A stretch of DNA of 64,000 nucleotides from Opitutaceae bacterium TAV5 (GTDB taxonomy: Bacteria; Verrucomicrobiota; Verrucomicrobiia; Opitutales; Opitutaceae), in the NCBI GenBank assembly GCA_000242935.3, contig CP007053.1, positions 6,061,001 through 6,125,000 on the forward strand. The letters run 5' to 3'. Under the pieces are notes generated by a model that did no database searches, was not told the DNA's origin, and saw nothing but the letters and a program-made list of their open reading frames with translations. Below, piece after piece: positions 7,893 through 18,431 of the stretch (the stretch's first letter is position 1; the number at the start of each line of letters is the position of its first letter). Made by a program: the position numbers and the translations under genes.

Positions 7893-8996
7893 TCAGTTGT
7901 TGAACCGGAACAGGGCCACGTCGCCGTCCTGGAACACGTACTCCTTGCCCTCGAGGCGGTACTTGCCGGCTTCGCGGGCGGCGGCGGTGCTGCCGAGGCG
8001 CACGAGGTCATCGTATGAAACCACCTCGGCCTTGATGAATCCCTTCTCGAAATCCGAGTGGATGACGCCCGCCGCCTGCGGGGCCTTCCAGCCCTTCCTG
8101 ATCGTCCAGGCGCGCACCTCCTTTTCGCCCGCCGTGAAATAGGTTTGCAGGCCGAGCAACGCGTAGGTGGCGCGGATCAGCGACGACACGCCGGAGTCGT
8201 CCACACCGAGATCTTTCAGAAAATCCTTCGCCTCTTCCGGGCTCAGCTCGATCAGCTCGGCCTCGATGCGCGCGCTGATCGGCACATAGGCGGCGTCGTG
8301 GTGCTCCTTCACGAACGCAGCCACCTTTTGCACAAACGGGTTTTGCTCCGCCGTGGCGAGGTCGCCCTCGGCGACGTTGCACGCATAGAGCACCGGCTTG
8401 GCGCTGAGGAGCTGGAAAAGTTTCAGCAGCTTCGCCTCCTCCTCGTTCGTTTCGAGGATATTGGCCGGTTTGTTCTGGTCGAGGTGCGGGATGAGGCGTT
8501 CGCAGAGGGCGGCTTCGGCCTGGGCTTCCTTGTCACCGCTCTTCGCCTTTTTCTGCGTTTTTTCGAGGCGCTTCTGGACGGAATCCAGATCGGCGAGCAC
8601 GAGCTCGGTGGTGATGACCTCGATGTCGCGCACCGGATCGATCGAGCCCATGGTGTGGATGATGTCGCTGTCCTCGAAGCAGCGGACGACCTGCACGATG
8701 GCGTCGACCTCGCGGATGTTGGCGAGGAACTGGTTGCCGAGACCTTCGCCCTTGCTCGCGCCTTTGACGAGGCCGGCGATGTCCACCATCTCGATGGCCG
8801 CAGGAATTACGACCTGGGTTTTGGCGATTTTCTGGAGAACATAAGCGCGGTCGTCGGGTACGGTGACGACGCCGACATTGGGGTCGATCGTACAAAACGG
8901 ATAATTGGCCGCCTCCGCCTTGCGGGAGCGGGTGAGCGCGTTGAAGAGGGTGGACTTGCCGACGTTGGGCAGACCGACGATGCCAGCTTTTAACAT
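7893..8996 (-). CDS. ychF: Redox-regulated ATPase YchF (Obg-related)
   Basis: The 367-residue protein opens MLKAGIVGLPNVGKSTLFNALT (P-loop GLPNVGKS at 8-15) and continues with NYPFCTIDPNVGVVTVPD, IEMVDIAGLVKGASKGEGLGNQFL and the C-terminal TGS segment TYFTAGEKEVRAWTI. These are the conserved YchF/OLA1 blocks; the protein hydrolyses ATP in preference to GTP and associates with ribosomes. Full length and start are standard. The downstream gene (6485-7816) follows after 76 bp; whether the two are cotranscribed is unclear. Confidence 0.97.
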   Translation of the reverse strand: MLKAGIVGLPNVGKSTLFNALTRSRKAEAANYPFCTIDPNVGVVTVPDDRAYVLQKIAKTQVVIPAAIEMVDIAGLVKGASKGEGLGNQFLANIREVDAIVQVVRCFEDSDIIHTMGSIDPVRDIEVITTELVLADLDSVQKRLEKTQKKAKSGDKEAQAEAALCERLIPHLDQNKPANILETNEEEAKLLKLFQLLSAKPVLYACNVAEGDLATAEQNPFVQKVAAFVKEHHDAAYVPISARIEAELIELSPEEAKDFLKDLGVDDSGVSSLIRATYALLGLQTYFTAGEKEVRAWTIRKGWKAPQAAGVIHSDFEKGFIKAEVVSYDDLVRLGSTAAAREAGKYRLEGKEYVFQDGDVALFRFNN

Positions 8997-9050
8997 AAGC
9001 CGCGAAACTTCGCAGGCCCTGCGAACAGGATCAAGGACGGAACGGAGCGC

Positions 9051-9680
9051 TCACTCGTAATCGTAAAGCCCCGGATCGCGCCGCGGAGCAAGGGTCCGCG
9101 GCCGGCGGGCCGGTCGCGGGGCCTTCGGTTTTCCATCCCTGTCCACCGGCGCGGACCCGGCGGCTGCGTTTTCCGGCGCCAAGCCGCCTTCGTCATCGTC
9201 GCCATATCCGCCACCCGCGGCGTCCTCGCCGCCGGCATCCCCGAACTGCTCCTCCAGCGATTCGGGGTCCTGGCCCTCTTCGAGCTTGCGGACGACTTCC
9301 TCCATCTCGCCGTCGATTTTTTCGCCCGTCAGCTCCGCCATCCGGCGCATCATGCGGCCCATGGCGCGCGGATCGTTTTCGTCGACATGCGAAAACTCGC
9401 GTTCCATTGCCTGCATGGCTGCATCCATGCGGGCGTCGTTGGACGACACCGGTCCGTTCCCCTCGCCTCCCGTCCCGCCCGCGGTGTTGCCATCGGCGTT
9501 TTCCGGCCCGCGCTCCCCGGCGGCGGAGCCGGATGCGACGGCGAAACGCGAGACGATCTTTTCCATACGCCAGGCCGGATTGGCCGGGCACTTCGGCACG
9601 GTCTGCCCCTGCGCGAGCGTCTTCGCGTAGAACTGGTAGACCGTGTGATTATCGGGACAGTAATACTCGTAGATCGGCAT
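9051..9680 (-). CDS. FmdB-like protein with degenerate zinc ribbon
   Basis: The start at 9678-9680 gives MPIYEYYCPDNH, the N-terminal signature of FmdB-type small zinc-ribbon regulators. The usual two CxxC knuckles are not intact: only CPDNH and KCPAN are visible, so metal binding is doubtful or uses other ligands. The 209-residue length is longer than usual because of an acidic, Gly-rich tail (QFGDAGGEDAAGGGYGDDDEGG) and a basic end. It lies between dedA-like and ychF genes on the same strand. The family role is poorly defined, and the assignment rests on the N-terminal 45 residues. Confidence 0.65.
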   Translation of the reverse strand: MPIYEYYCPDNHTVYQFYAKTLAQGQTVPKCPANPAWRMEKIVSRFAVASGSAAGERGPENADGNTAGGTGGEGNGPVSSNDARMDAAMQAMEREFSHVDENDPRAMGRMMRRMAELTGEKIDGEMEEVVRKLEEGQDPESLEEQFGDAGGEDAAGGGYGDDDEGGLAPENAAAGSAPVDRDGKPKAPRPARRPRTLAPRRDPGLYDYE

Positions 9681-9740
9681 GATGGAATCGGCTGAAACCT
9701 GGAGAGAACGGGGCAAACCGCAACGGTATCCGCGCCCCGC

Positions 9741-10397
9741 TCAGTCGGCCGCCGGATCCTGTTTCGCCCGTGCGCGTGCTTTCCGCCGCGACCGCAGCCA
9801 CAGCAGGAACGCCGCCAGCACGACCACGGCGAGGATGATCGTGCCCCACAGGGTGAACGAATGGGTGCGCTTCAGGGCGCGGTGCAGCTCCTCGATGTCA
9901 TTGTGAAAATGCGCCCACAGCCAGTGGCCGAGCCAGACGAAAACCGGCACGCTGATGAGCGCCGCGAGTCCGTCGAGCGCGAGGAATTTCAGGTACCGCA
10001 CCTTCACCGAGCCCGCCGTGAAAAAGATCGGCATCCGCAATCCCGGCAAAAAGCGCCCGACGAACAGCACCCACGAACCGTAGCGCTCGAAGAGCTGTTC
10101 CACCTTCGCCAGCTTGGCGGGAGAGAGAATGCGCTGCGACCACTTCGTCGCCAGCAACCGCATGCCGAGGTACTTCCCGCCGAGGAAAATCATCGAATCC
10201 CCGCCGACCACGCCGATGTACATGAAGAGCGTGGTCGCCCACCATGGCCGCCCGTCCATCTCGCCGAGGATGCCCGCCGTCACCAGCACGATATCCTCCG
10301 GCAGCGGCAACCCGAGCCCGCACAGCAACAGAACGATAAAGGGTCCCCAAAGCGAAAGGGAGGTGCCTTGGAAATGATCCAGAAGGGTTTCTAGCAT
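9741..10397 (-). CDS. DedA/VTT-family membrane protein
   Basis: The 218-residue protein has the DedA features GLGLPLPEDIVLVTAG near the N-terminus and WVLFVGRFLPGLRMPIFFTAG (109-129), plus membrane segments near 17-43, 53-74, 135-160 and 180-205. DedA proteins act in undecaprenyl-phosphate or phospholipid translocation and membrane homeostasis. The chosen start, MLETLLDHFQG, matches family N-termini; the upstream in-frame extension is repeat-derived. The C-terminal tail is Arg/Lys-rich and cytosolic. Confidence 0.88.
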   Translation of the reverse strand: MLETLLDHFQGTSLSLWGPFIVLLLCGLGLPLPEDIVLVTAGILGEMDGRPWWATTLFMYIGVVGGDSMIFLGGKYLGMRLLATKWSQRILSPAKLAKVEQLFERYGSWVLFVGRFLPGLRMPIFFTAGSVKVRYLKFLALDGLAALISVPVFVWLGHWLWAHFHNDIEELHRALKRTHSFTLWGTIILAVVVLAAFLLWLRSRRKARARAKQDPAAD

Positions 10398-10548
10398 GGG
10401 AAGGAGACGGGAAGCTGGTGACGACGCGCGCGAATATGGTGAATCCTGCACGCTTGAGGGTGGCGCATGGCGCTGCAACCCCCTTCGGTAAAAATCACGC
10501 AACGTCCGTCGCCGCGGGGAATCATCTGCAAAAAAAGAAATGCCGACG

Positions 10549-10642
10549 GATGTTACGCACTCCGACGTGGCCACACGCGTCCTTGCGGGTGGGACGACGC
10601 GAGGCGTCCCTTCCTGCCGCTACGGCACAACTGCGTAACATC
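10549..10642. repeat. Palindromic repeat in the gap before the lipoprotein gene
   Basis: Arms GATGTTACGCA (10549-10559) and TGCGTAACATC (10632-10642) are exact inverted repeats around a GC-rich core with smaller palindromes (GGGACGACGCGAGGCGTCCC). The element occupies about a third of the gene-free stretch 10398-10720. The rest of that stretch holds nothing I recognise beyond possible divergent promoters. Confidence 0.65.
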
Positions 10643-10720
10643 GGATGACAGGAACAGGTTCCGGTTATCCGTATATCTGCGTGCTGGAAATGAAGCCGGG
10701 AAAGTGCATCGTTTTCGTTT

Positions 10721-11161
10721 ATGAAATCCTTGCTCCCTCTGTTTCTGGCTGTGTTGCTGGCCGGTTGCGCCAGCAAGACCACCGGGCTGCCCGCCCCGGA
10801 CTCTCCCGTCGGTTATGGCTGGACGCTCGCCTCCATCGGCGGCGATCCCGTGACGCTGCCCGCCGACAACGCCCGGCCGCTCCGGCTGCAATTCGGCGCC
10901 GACGGCCTGAGCGCCACCGGCTACTCGGGGCTCAACGGATTTCTCGGCCGCACGAACTTCGACGGCAACAAGCTGAAATTCGGTCCGCTTGCCATGACGC
11001 GGCGCGGCGGTCCCGCCGAACTGATGCAACTGGAAAACCGCTACACCGCCGCGCTGACCTCCGTCACCGCCTGGGCGATCCGGGACCGGCAACTTGTTCT
11101 CTCCGCGGGCGACACGCCGGTGCTCGTTTTCGAAATGGAGCCGCCGCGCGTGCAGCAGTAG
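10721..11161 (+). CDS. META-domain (HslJ-like) lipoprotein
   Basis: The 146-residue protein has a lipoprotein signal MKSLLPLFLAVLLAGCASK with the lipobox LAGC (Cys16). The remainder matches the META/DUF306 pattern: YGWTLASIGGDPV near the start, LQFGADGLSATGYSGLNGFLG in the middle and DRQLVLSAGDTPVLVFE at the end. META-domain lipoproteins such as HslJ are outer-membrane or periplasmic and are linked to stress resistance. It is transcribed alone, away from the DedA gene, and is followed by a 26-bp perfect inverted repeat. Confidence 0.78.
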   Translation: MKSLLPLFLAVLLAGCASKTTGLPAPDSPVGYGWTLASIGGDPVTLPADNARPLRLQFGADGLSATGYSGLNGFLGRTNFDGNKLKFGPLAMTRRGGPAELMQLENRYTAALTSVTAWAIRDRQLVLSAGDTPVLVFEMEPPRVQQ

Positions 11162-11232
11162 GCCGATCCCGAAACGGAAGCCGTGGCGAACTGCCTGCGA
11201 ACCTGGTAACTGTATAGCGACTACGGCGTTTG

Positions 11233-11351
11233 ACGGAGCGGCGGCATTCCTGCCGCTGCTGACGACGCAACGCGTCGCCGGTTCGGACGGCGAGGCACCG
11301 GGCGAGGCGCTGACGCGCCTCGTCGCAGCGGCAGGAATGCCGCCGCTCCGT
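11233..11351. repeat. Large palindromic repeat with perfect 26-bp arms
   Basis: The arm at 11233-11258 (beginning ACGGAGCGGCGGCATTCC) is repeated exactly in inverted orientation at 11326-11351. The centre contains CGACGCAACGCGTCG-type palindromes. Partial copies of the arm occur after the heparinase-like gene (about 32526), after the GH105 gene (about 25423) and near 51587. It fills most of the gene-free stretch 11162-11466 together with the gdhA terminator. Confidence 0.75.
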
Positions 11352-11388
11352 CGCTCAACGGATACCGGACTCACGTTCGCGGCTACGC

Positions 11389-11416
11389 AAAAAAGCGCCG
11401 TCCTCGCGGACGGCGC
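11389..11416 (-). terminator. Rho-independent terminator of gdhA
   Basis: On the minus strand a 9-bp perfect stem (11408-11416 with 11395-11403, sequence GCGCCGTCC and its complement) with a 4-base loop is followed by six T residues. It lies about 50 bp after the gdhA stop. Confidence 0.8.
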
Positions 11417-11466
11417 CTTGCCACAAATACAGGAGAAAACCGGCGAGTGAACCGGGGGGACGTCGA

Positions 11467-13284
<1,818 letters not shown>

Positions 13285-13956
13285 ATGCAACCCATCTCCG
13301 TTCTCATCGTTGACGACCACCAGCTGATGCTCGAGGGGATCGCATCTCTTCTCCTGTCGACTCCGGATATCCGGCTTGTCGCCCGGGCCCAGAATGCCCG
13401 TGACGCCCTCGAGCTGATCAAGACCCACCGGCCGGACGTCGTCGTGGCCGACCTCAGCATGCCCGGCGTATCGGGGCTGGATCTCATCCAGCAGATCAAG
13501 GGCCTCGGTCTCCCGAGCCGCGTCGTCATGCTGACGATGCACCGCACGCGCCTCACGGTGCACGAAGCGTTCTCGGTCGGCGCCGAGGCGTTTGTGCTCA
13601 AGAGCGATGCGTTCGAGGATCTCATCGACATCATCCGCCGCGTGCATGCCGGAGAGAGCAAGCTCACGAGCAAGGGCCTGCCGCCTTTCGAGGCCTCCAT
13701 CGCCTCCACGCTTTCACCCCGGGAAAAGGACGTGCTCGAAGGCATCGCCGCCGGCCTCAGCAACAAGGAGATCAGCCGCCGGCTCGCCATCAGCTCCAAG
13801 ACGGTGGAAACCCACCGCAGCCGCATCATGCAAAAGCTCAACGTCACCAAGGCGACCGAACTGGTGCGCGAAGCCATGCGCGCCGGCCTCGGCAATTTCG
13901 ACACCACCCCGCCCTTCACCGTGAATCCGCCGCCCGACGAGCAGAAGCGAGGATAG
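13285..13956 (+). CDS. NarL/FixJ-family response regulator
   Basis: The 223-residue protein has a receiver domain with acidic pair D10-D11, phosphoacceptor D56 (VVVADLSMPG) and K106 (FVLKSDAFED). It is followed by a LuxR-type helix-turn-helix (LSPREKDVLEGIAAGLSNKE, then ISSKTVETHRSRIMQKLNV, residues about 145-205). The internal Met of MQPISVLIVDD is the natural start; the upstream extension does not resemble the family. A histidine kinase gene follows in the same direction after 149 bp, so this is presumably its partner. Confidence 0.93.
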   Translation: MQPISVLIVDDHQLMLEGIASLLLSTPDIRLVARAQNARDALELIKTHRPDVVVADLSMPGVSGLDLIQQIKGLGLPSRVVMLTMHRTRLTVHEAFSVGAEAFVLKSDAFEDLIDIIRRVHAGESKLTSKGLPPFEASIASTLSPREKDVLEGIAAGLSNKEISRRLAISSKTVETHRSRIMQKLNVTKATELVREAMRAGLGNFDTTPPFTVNPPPDEQKRG

Positions 13957-14105
13957 CGGCTCCGGGGCCGCGTTCCCTCCCGCCGCCGTCGGCGGTTGCC
14001 ATTCCGGCCCATGCGGCGCTTTTCCCGGGTCTGACCGGAGTTTTTTCCTTTCCGCACCGGTCCGATGCCGTCCACCAGACCGGGAATCGCCCATCCGTCT
14101 TTCCC

Positions 14106-15713
14106 ATGCCAACCCGAGGTCTTCGCCCTCCTGCGCCGCTCCTTTCCTCAACCGGATACCTGCCTGCCGTGCTCGTGGTCGCGGCGGCCTCCTTCGCCGC
14201 CACGTTTGCCGGACTCTGGCTGGGCCACACGATCCAGGGCTGGAACAATTCGCTCGGATGGGAAGACCTTTTCTGGCCCGAAACCGGCTGCTCCCTCGCG
14301 CTGGTCGTTCTCTTCGGCTACCGTCACCTGCCCTCGGTGTGGCTCGGCTGCACGCTCGCCATCGCCTGTTTCTATCCACTTTCGCTGCCCTGGCTGCTCG
14401 GCGCCCTCTACGCCGTCCAGGCAGGGCTCACCCGCCTGATCATCCGGCGGATCCACCCCAACCCGCGGCTCCGGCCCAATATCCGCTCCTACGTGGTGCT
14501 CATCGGCGTCGGAGGCGTGCTCGTGACCCTGCCCTTCTCGTTCCTCGGCACGAGCCTCCTGTACGGGTTTCCCTTCGCCGATCCCGCCCTCTGGCACAAG
14601 GTCCTCATCTGGTGGATCGGCGAAGTGAGCAGCGTGATCGTCTTCACGCCGCTCGTGCTCATGCCCTTTGCGATCGATGCGCGTTCCGACCGGCGGCGCC
14701 TCCCCGAATTCCTCGTCTATGCCGGTGCCCTGATCGTCGGCGCCTGGTTCGTGTTCAAGACCGACCTGCACAGCGATCCGGCCATCCCCGGCCTGTTCCT
14801 GATGTTTTCCGCCAGCATCATGATCGCCCTGCGCAACGGCGTGGCCCTGAGCATCGTGGCCAACGCCCTCTTTTACTTCGTCTCCGTCGCCGCGCAGATC
14901 GACTGGGCGCGCGACCTCTCCGCCTCGCCGGCCGACAACCAGCTCGTTTTCGCCCATTGCCTGATGATCGACGTGATCGCCACCGGCCTCATCACCGCCG
15001 CCGGCCTCTTCGATCACCGCCGGGCCGAGAACGAGTTGCGCGGTGTTTCCACCCGCGTGCTCAACGCCCAGGAAGCCGAGCGCCGCCGCCTCTCGCGCGA
15101 CCTCCACGACAGCGTCTGCCAGACCGTCCAGGCCGTGGTCATCCGGATGAAACTCCTCGCCCGCGAGGCCGGCAAGGGCGGTGCCACCGGCGGCTGCGTG
15201 CCCGCCGACAGCCTCAACCCCCTGACGCGTGAACTCGACGAGGCGCTCGACGAGCTGCGGCAAAACATCACCGGCCTGCGGCCCGAGACGCTCGACCGCA
15301 GCGATTTCACGGGCATCGTCCGCGACCACTGCGAAGAATTTGCCCGCCGGCACCGGGTCAATGTCGAGCTGATCGGGGACGAAGACCTGCCCGTGCTGCC
15401 GATCCCGGTGCGCGAACATCTTTTCCGCGTGCTCCAGGAATCGCTGGCCAATGCCGTGACACATGGCGGCGCGAAAAACATCTACGTGCAGATGCAGGGC
15501 AAGGAGGAGCGACTTGTGTTTACCGTCCAGGACGACGGACTCGGTTTCGACAATTCGACGCTCCGCGTAGCCCGCCCCCGTTACGGCCTGCGCACGATGC
15601 AGGAACGGGCCTTCCTGATGGGCGGCATGTTCTCCATCGAATCCCGCCCCGGCCACGGCGCGCTCGTCACCGTGGACATCCCCGCCAGCGGCCAGGCGAC
15701 GGAAGACACGTAA
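14106..15713 (+). CDS. MASE1 sensor histidine kinase
   Basis: The 535-residue protein has an N-terminal multi-span region of about 8-9 membrane segments typical of MASE1 (WEDLFWPETGCSLALVVLFG, WIGEVSSVIVFTPLVLMPF). A HisKA_3 domain follows with phosphoacceptor H334 in RRRLSRDLHDSVCQTVQ, then a HATPase with N-box LQESLANAVTHGGA and G-box QDDGLGFD. It pairs with the NarL-type regulator encoded before it. The ligand of MASE1 domains is unknown. The TAA stop codon coincides with the first bases of a MITE-like repeat, so the C-terminus may have been shaped by that insertion. Confidence 0.92.
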   Translation: MPTRGLRPPAPLLSSTGYLPAVLVVAAASFAATFAGLWLGHTIQGWNNSLGWEDLFWPETGCSLALVVLFGYRHLPSVWLGCTLAIACFYPLSLPWLLGALYAVQAGLTRLIIRRIHPNPRLRPNIRSYVVLIGVGGVLVTLPFSFLGTSLLYGFPFADPALWHKVLIWWIGEVSSVIVFTPLVLMPFAIDARSDRRRLPEFLVYAGALIVGAWFVFKTDLHSDPAIPGLFLMFSASIMIALRNGVALSIVANALFYFVSVAAQIDWARDLSASPADNQLVFAHCLMIDVIATGLITAAGLFDHRRAENELRGVSTRVLNAQEAERRRLSRDLHDSVCQTVQAVVIRMKLLAREAGKGGATGGCVPADSLNPLTRELDEALDELRQNITGLRPETLDRSDFTGIVRDHCEEFARRHRVNVELIGDEDLPVLPIPVREHLFRVLQESLANAVTHGGAKNIYVQMQGKEERLVFTVQDDGLGFDNSTLRVARPRYGLRTMQERAFLMGGMFSIESRPGHGALVTVDIPASGQATEDT

Positions 15714-15842
15714 TACCAAAGCCCCAAAGCCTTCGGATTTTTACACCAAGGCCGCAAAGAGCGCAAAGGATTGCCAATTACCTTCTTCGCGTCCTTTGCG
15801 GCCTTGGTGTAAAATCAAAAACATTCGGGACGCTGGTATAAG
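15711..15842. repeat. MITE-like palindrome, copy 2
   Basis: This is nearly identical to 3265-3388, with an extra CCAAAGCC duplication near the left end and three substitutions. It begins TAATACC and ends GGTATAA, giving short terminal inverted repeats, and contains a central hairpin of about 20 bp. The first TAA is the stop codon of the histidine kinase gene. The hairpin could also stabilise or end that transcript. Confidence 0.75.
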
Positions 15843-15977
15843 CCCCCTCCCCCCTCCGGCCGGAGCGAAAATCCGCAGACGCGCGCCGCCGGCATTCCCG
15901 AAACGGCCAGTAGCGGCCCTGTTTTCGCACAATCGTTATTGCAATCAGCTAAAACGTCATTTCAACATCGATACTCC

Positions 15978-16916
15978 ATGACAACCTCCGCTGCCCGTTC
16001 TCCTTTCCCCGCCCGTCTTCGCGGCATTGTTCCGCCGATGGTCACGCCGCTTTCCGGTCCCGACACGCTCGACGTTCCCGGTCTCGAACGGCTCGTCGAA
16101 CACATCCTCGGAGGCGGCGTCCACGGGCTGTTTCTCCTCGGCACCACCGGCGAGGCGCCCAGCCTCGGCTACCGCCTCCGTCGCGAACTCATTGTCCGCG
16201 CCTGCCGCCAGGTGCGCGACCGCGTGCCCGTGCTCGTCGGCATCACCGACACCTCGTTCACCGAATCGCTCGCGCTCGCCCGCCATGCGGCCGAGGCCGG
16301 GGCAACCGCTCTTGTTCTCTCCGCTCCCTATTATCACCCGGCCGGGCAGCCGGAACTCGCCGCCTACATCGAACACCTCGCCCGCGAACTGCCGCTCCCT
16401 GTTTTTCTCTACAACATGCCGGCGATGACCAAGACGGTGTTTGCGCCCGAGACCCTGCGCCGCGCGCTCGACCTCCCCAACGTCATCGGCCTCAAGGACA
16501 GCGGCGGCGATCTCGCCTTCTACGAACAGGCACTTGCCATCGCCCGCCAGCGCCCCGACTGGTCTGTCCTCATCGGACCCGAGGCGCTGCTCCTGAAAAG
16601 CCTCGCGCTCGGCGGAGACGGCGGCGTCGCCGGTGGCGCCAACCTCTTCCCTCGCCTGTTCGTCGGGCTCTTCAACGCCTTCGAGGCGAATGACACCGCC
16701 GCGTGTGCAAGACTCCAGACGCAGATCGAGACGCTCGACCGGCTCTACCGCATCGGGAAACACGCCTCGTCGATCATCAAGGGCCTCAAGTGCGCGCTCG
16801 CCTTGCGCGGCATCTGCGACGATGCCATGGCCGAGCCCTTCGCCCGCTTCGACCCGCCCGAACGCGCGCAGGTCGAGGCGCTGCTCGCCGATGACCTGCG
16901 CGACTTTCCCGCCTGA
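15978..16916 (+). CDS. DHDPS/N-acetylneuraminate lyase family aldolase
   Basis: The 312-residue TIM-barrel protein has GTTGE (55-59), the catalytic tyrosine in FLYNMP (Y145) and the Schiff-base lysine in GLKDSGG (K173), the invariant residues of class I pyruvate-type aldolases of the DapA/NanA family. The family includes dihydrodipicolinate synthase, sialic acid lyase and 2-keto-3-deoxy-sugar-acid aldolases; sequence alone does not fix the substrate. Because an SGNH esterase gene follows, a sugar-acid role is at least as likely as lysine synthesis. The start is the ATG after a short AT-rich leader. Confidence 0.88.
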   Translation: MTTSAARSPFPARLRGIVPPMVTPLSGPDTLDVPGLERLVEHILGGGVHGLFLLGTTGEAPSLGYRLRRELIVRACRQVRDRVPVLVGITDTSFTESLALARHAAEAGATALVLSAPYYHPAGQPELAAYIEHLARELPLPVFLYNMPAMTKTVFAPETLRRALDLPNVIGLKDSGGDLAFYEQALAIARQRPDWSVLIGPEALLLKSLALGGDGGVAGGANLFPRLFVGLFNAFEANDTAACARLQTQIETLDRLYRIGKHASSIIKGLKCALALRGICDDAMAEPFARFDPPERAQVEALLADDLRDFPA

Positions 16917-17047
16917 AGAGGCCGGATATCGCCGTCGCCTGCGGATTCCCGCCGGGCGACCTCATCGCCGGGCTTTCCAGAATTGGGAAAATCGTCTTCG
17001 ATACCCTCGTCCATCCGTTTTTCCATGACTCGCAAACCCGTTTTCCC

Positions 17048-18295
17048 GTGATCCGGATCGCACGCATCCTTTCTTCGCTCGCCTGCATCCTTTCCGTCAT
17101 GCCCACGACATTGCCCGCTTCCACCGCGGCAGGTTCCGCCGTCCTGCCCACCGTCGCCGATGTCGCCCGGCGCGCCGAAAACCGTGAACCGCTCTCCATC
17201 GTTTTCCTCGGCGGCTCGCTCACCTGGGGCGCCAACGCCTCCGATCCCAACCGCACCAGCTACCGCGGCCGCATGATGCAGTGGCTGCGCGAAACGTATC
17301 CGCGCACGCCGATCACGTTTCACGACGCCGCCATCGGCGGCACAGGCTCCGCGCTCGCGCTCTTCCGCATCGACCGCGACGTGCTCCCGCACAAGCCCGA
17401 TCTCGTCTTCCTCGATTTCACGGTCAACGACGGCATCACCGGCGCCGACGAACAAAATCTCGCCAGCTACGAGCGCGTGCTCCGCGACCTGCGCGGCTCC
17501 GGCGCCGCCGTCCTCCCTGTGCTCATGTGCATGCACGGGCAAATCACCGCCCCCGCCGGCAGTCCGCTCCCCGCGCGTTACGCCGCGCATGGAGAACTCG
17601 CGACCGCCTACGGCCTCGTCGCCGCCGACACGCTGGCCGCGGCTCGCGCCGCCGTCGCCGCCGGCCGCGCGGACCCCGCGCAGCTTTACTCCATCGGCAA
17701 CGACCGCACCCACCCCGACGACTCCGGCTACGCCCTCTTTTTCGAGGCCGTCCGCGACGCATGGATCAAGGCTGCCGCCACCACCGCCGCTTCCCCCGTT
17801 CCGGACCGGACCCTTCACGCCGACCTCTACTCGCGCCGCGACCGTCATATCCTTGTGGATACGCCGCTCCCCGCCGGCTGGGAGCGGGCGAAGACATACC
17901 GCACCACCATGTGGTTCGACGGCCTCTCCAGCCGCTGGATGGGTGATGTCGCCCGCGCCGGGTCTGCCGACGCCGCTCCGCTCGAAATCACCTTCCGCGG
18001 CTCGATGGTCGGCCTTTTTGGCGAAAGCAATCCGCTCACCCCGCCCTTCCGCGTGTGGATCGATGGCAAGCCCTTGCCGCAGCCCGGGTCGCGCGCCGCC
18101 GATCCGTACCTCTGGAACATCAGCACCGCCCGTTTCGGCAGCCCTGCCGCCGGCGCCGCCAACCTCTTTGCATGGACGCTCCTCACCAGGGCCCTTCCCG
18201 ACGGCGAGCACGTCCTGAAAATCGCCCCCGATTTCACCGGCGCCGCTCCCGGCGCCGAACTCCGCATCGAAAGCGTCTGCGCCGCCGGCCGCTGA
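17048..18295 (+). CDS. Secreted SGNH/GDSL hydrolase
   Basis: The 415-residue protein has a signal peptide (LSSLACILSVMPTTLPASTAA). Block I is GGSLTWGANAS with the catalytic serine, followed by GGTGS, block III FTVNDG and the Asp/His block DRTHPDDSGY. A C-terminal beta-rich domain of about 150 residues (from PVPDRTLHADLYSR) may bind carbohydrate or complete the esterase. Such enzymes commonly deacetylate polysaccharides. The start is GTG; a 9-codon mini-frame at 17025-17051 ends TGA overlapping this GTG, which may couple translation. The gene follows the aldolase gene by 131 bp. Confidence 0.82.
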   Translation: MIRIARILSSLACILSVMPTTLPASTAAGSAVLPTVADVARRAENREPLSIVFLGGSLTWGANASDPNRTSYRGRMMQWLRETYPRTPITFHDAAIGGTGSALALFRIDRDVLPHKPDLVFLDFTVNDGITGADEQNLASYERVLRDLRGSGAAVLPVLMCMHGQITAPAGSPLPARYAAHGELATAYGLVAADTLAAARAAVAAGRADPAQLYSIGNDRTHPDDSGYALFFEAVRDAWIKAAATTAASPVPDRTLHADLYSRRDRHILVDTPLPAGWERAKTYRTTMWFDGLSSRWMGDVARAGSADAAPLEITFRGSMVGLFGESNPLTPPFRVWIDGKPLPQPGSRAADPYLWNISTARFGSPAAGAANLFAWTLLTRALPDGEHVLKIAPDFTGAAPGAELRIESVCAAGR

Positions 18296-18346
18296 CCGGC
18301 AACATACAGCGCCCTCCCCTTCATTACCCCCGCCCTTTCCCTGGCT

Positions 18347-18388
18347 TGGAATAGTTCTAATTATCGCTTGCGATTTAGAACCATTCCA
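18347..18388. promoter_or_regulatory. Paired Fur/PerR-type boxes
   Basis: Two 14-mers face each other: TGGAATAGTTCTAA (18347-18360) and TTAGAACCATTCCA (18375-18388). The second matches the reverse complement of the first at 13 of 14 positions. Each is itself a 7-mer dyad resembling a PerR/Fur box. They lie 44 bp before the Fur-family gene and upstream of the suf operon, so autoregulation and control of suf are likely. Confidence 0.65.
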
Positions 18389-18431
18389 GTTTGTTGCGCC
18401 TTTCAGACGACTCATCCACCGGCACCGCACA

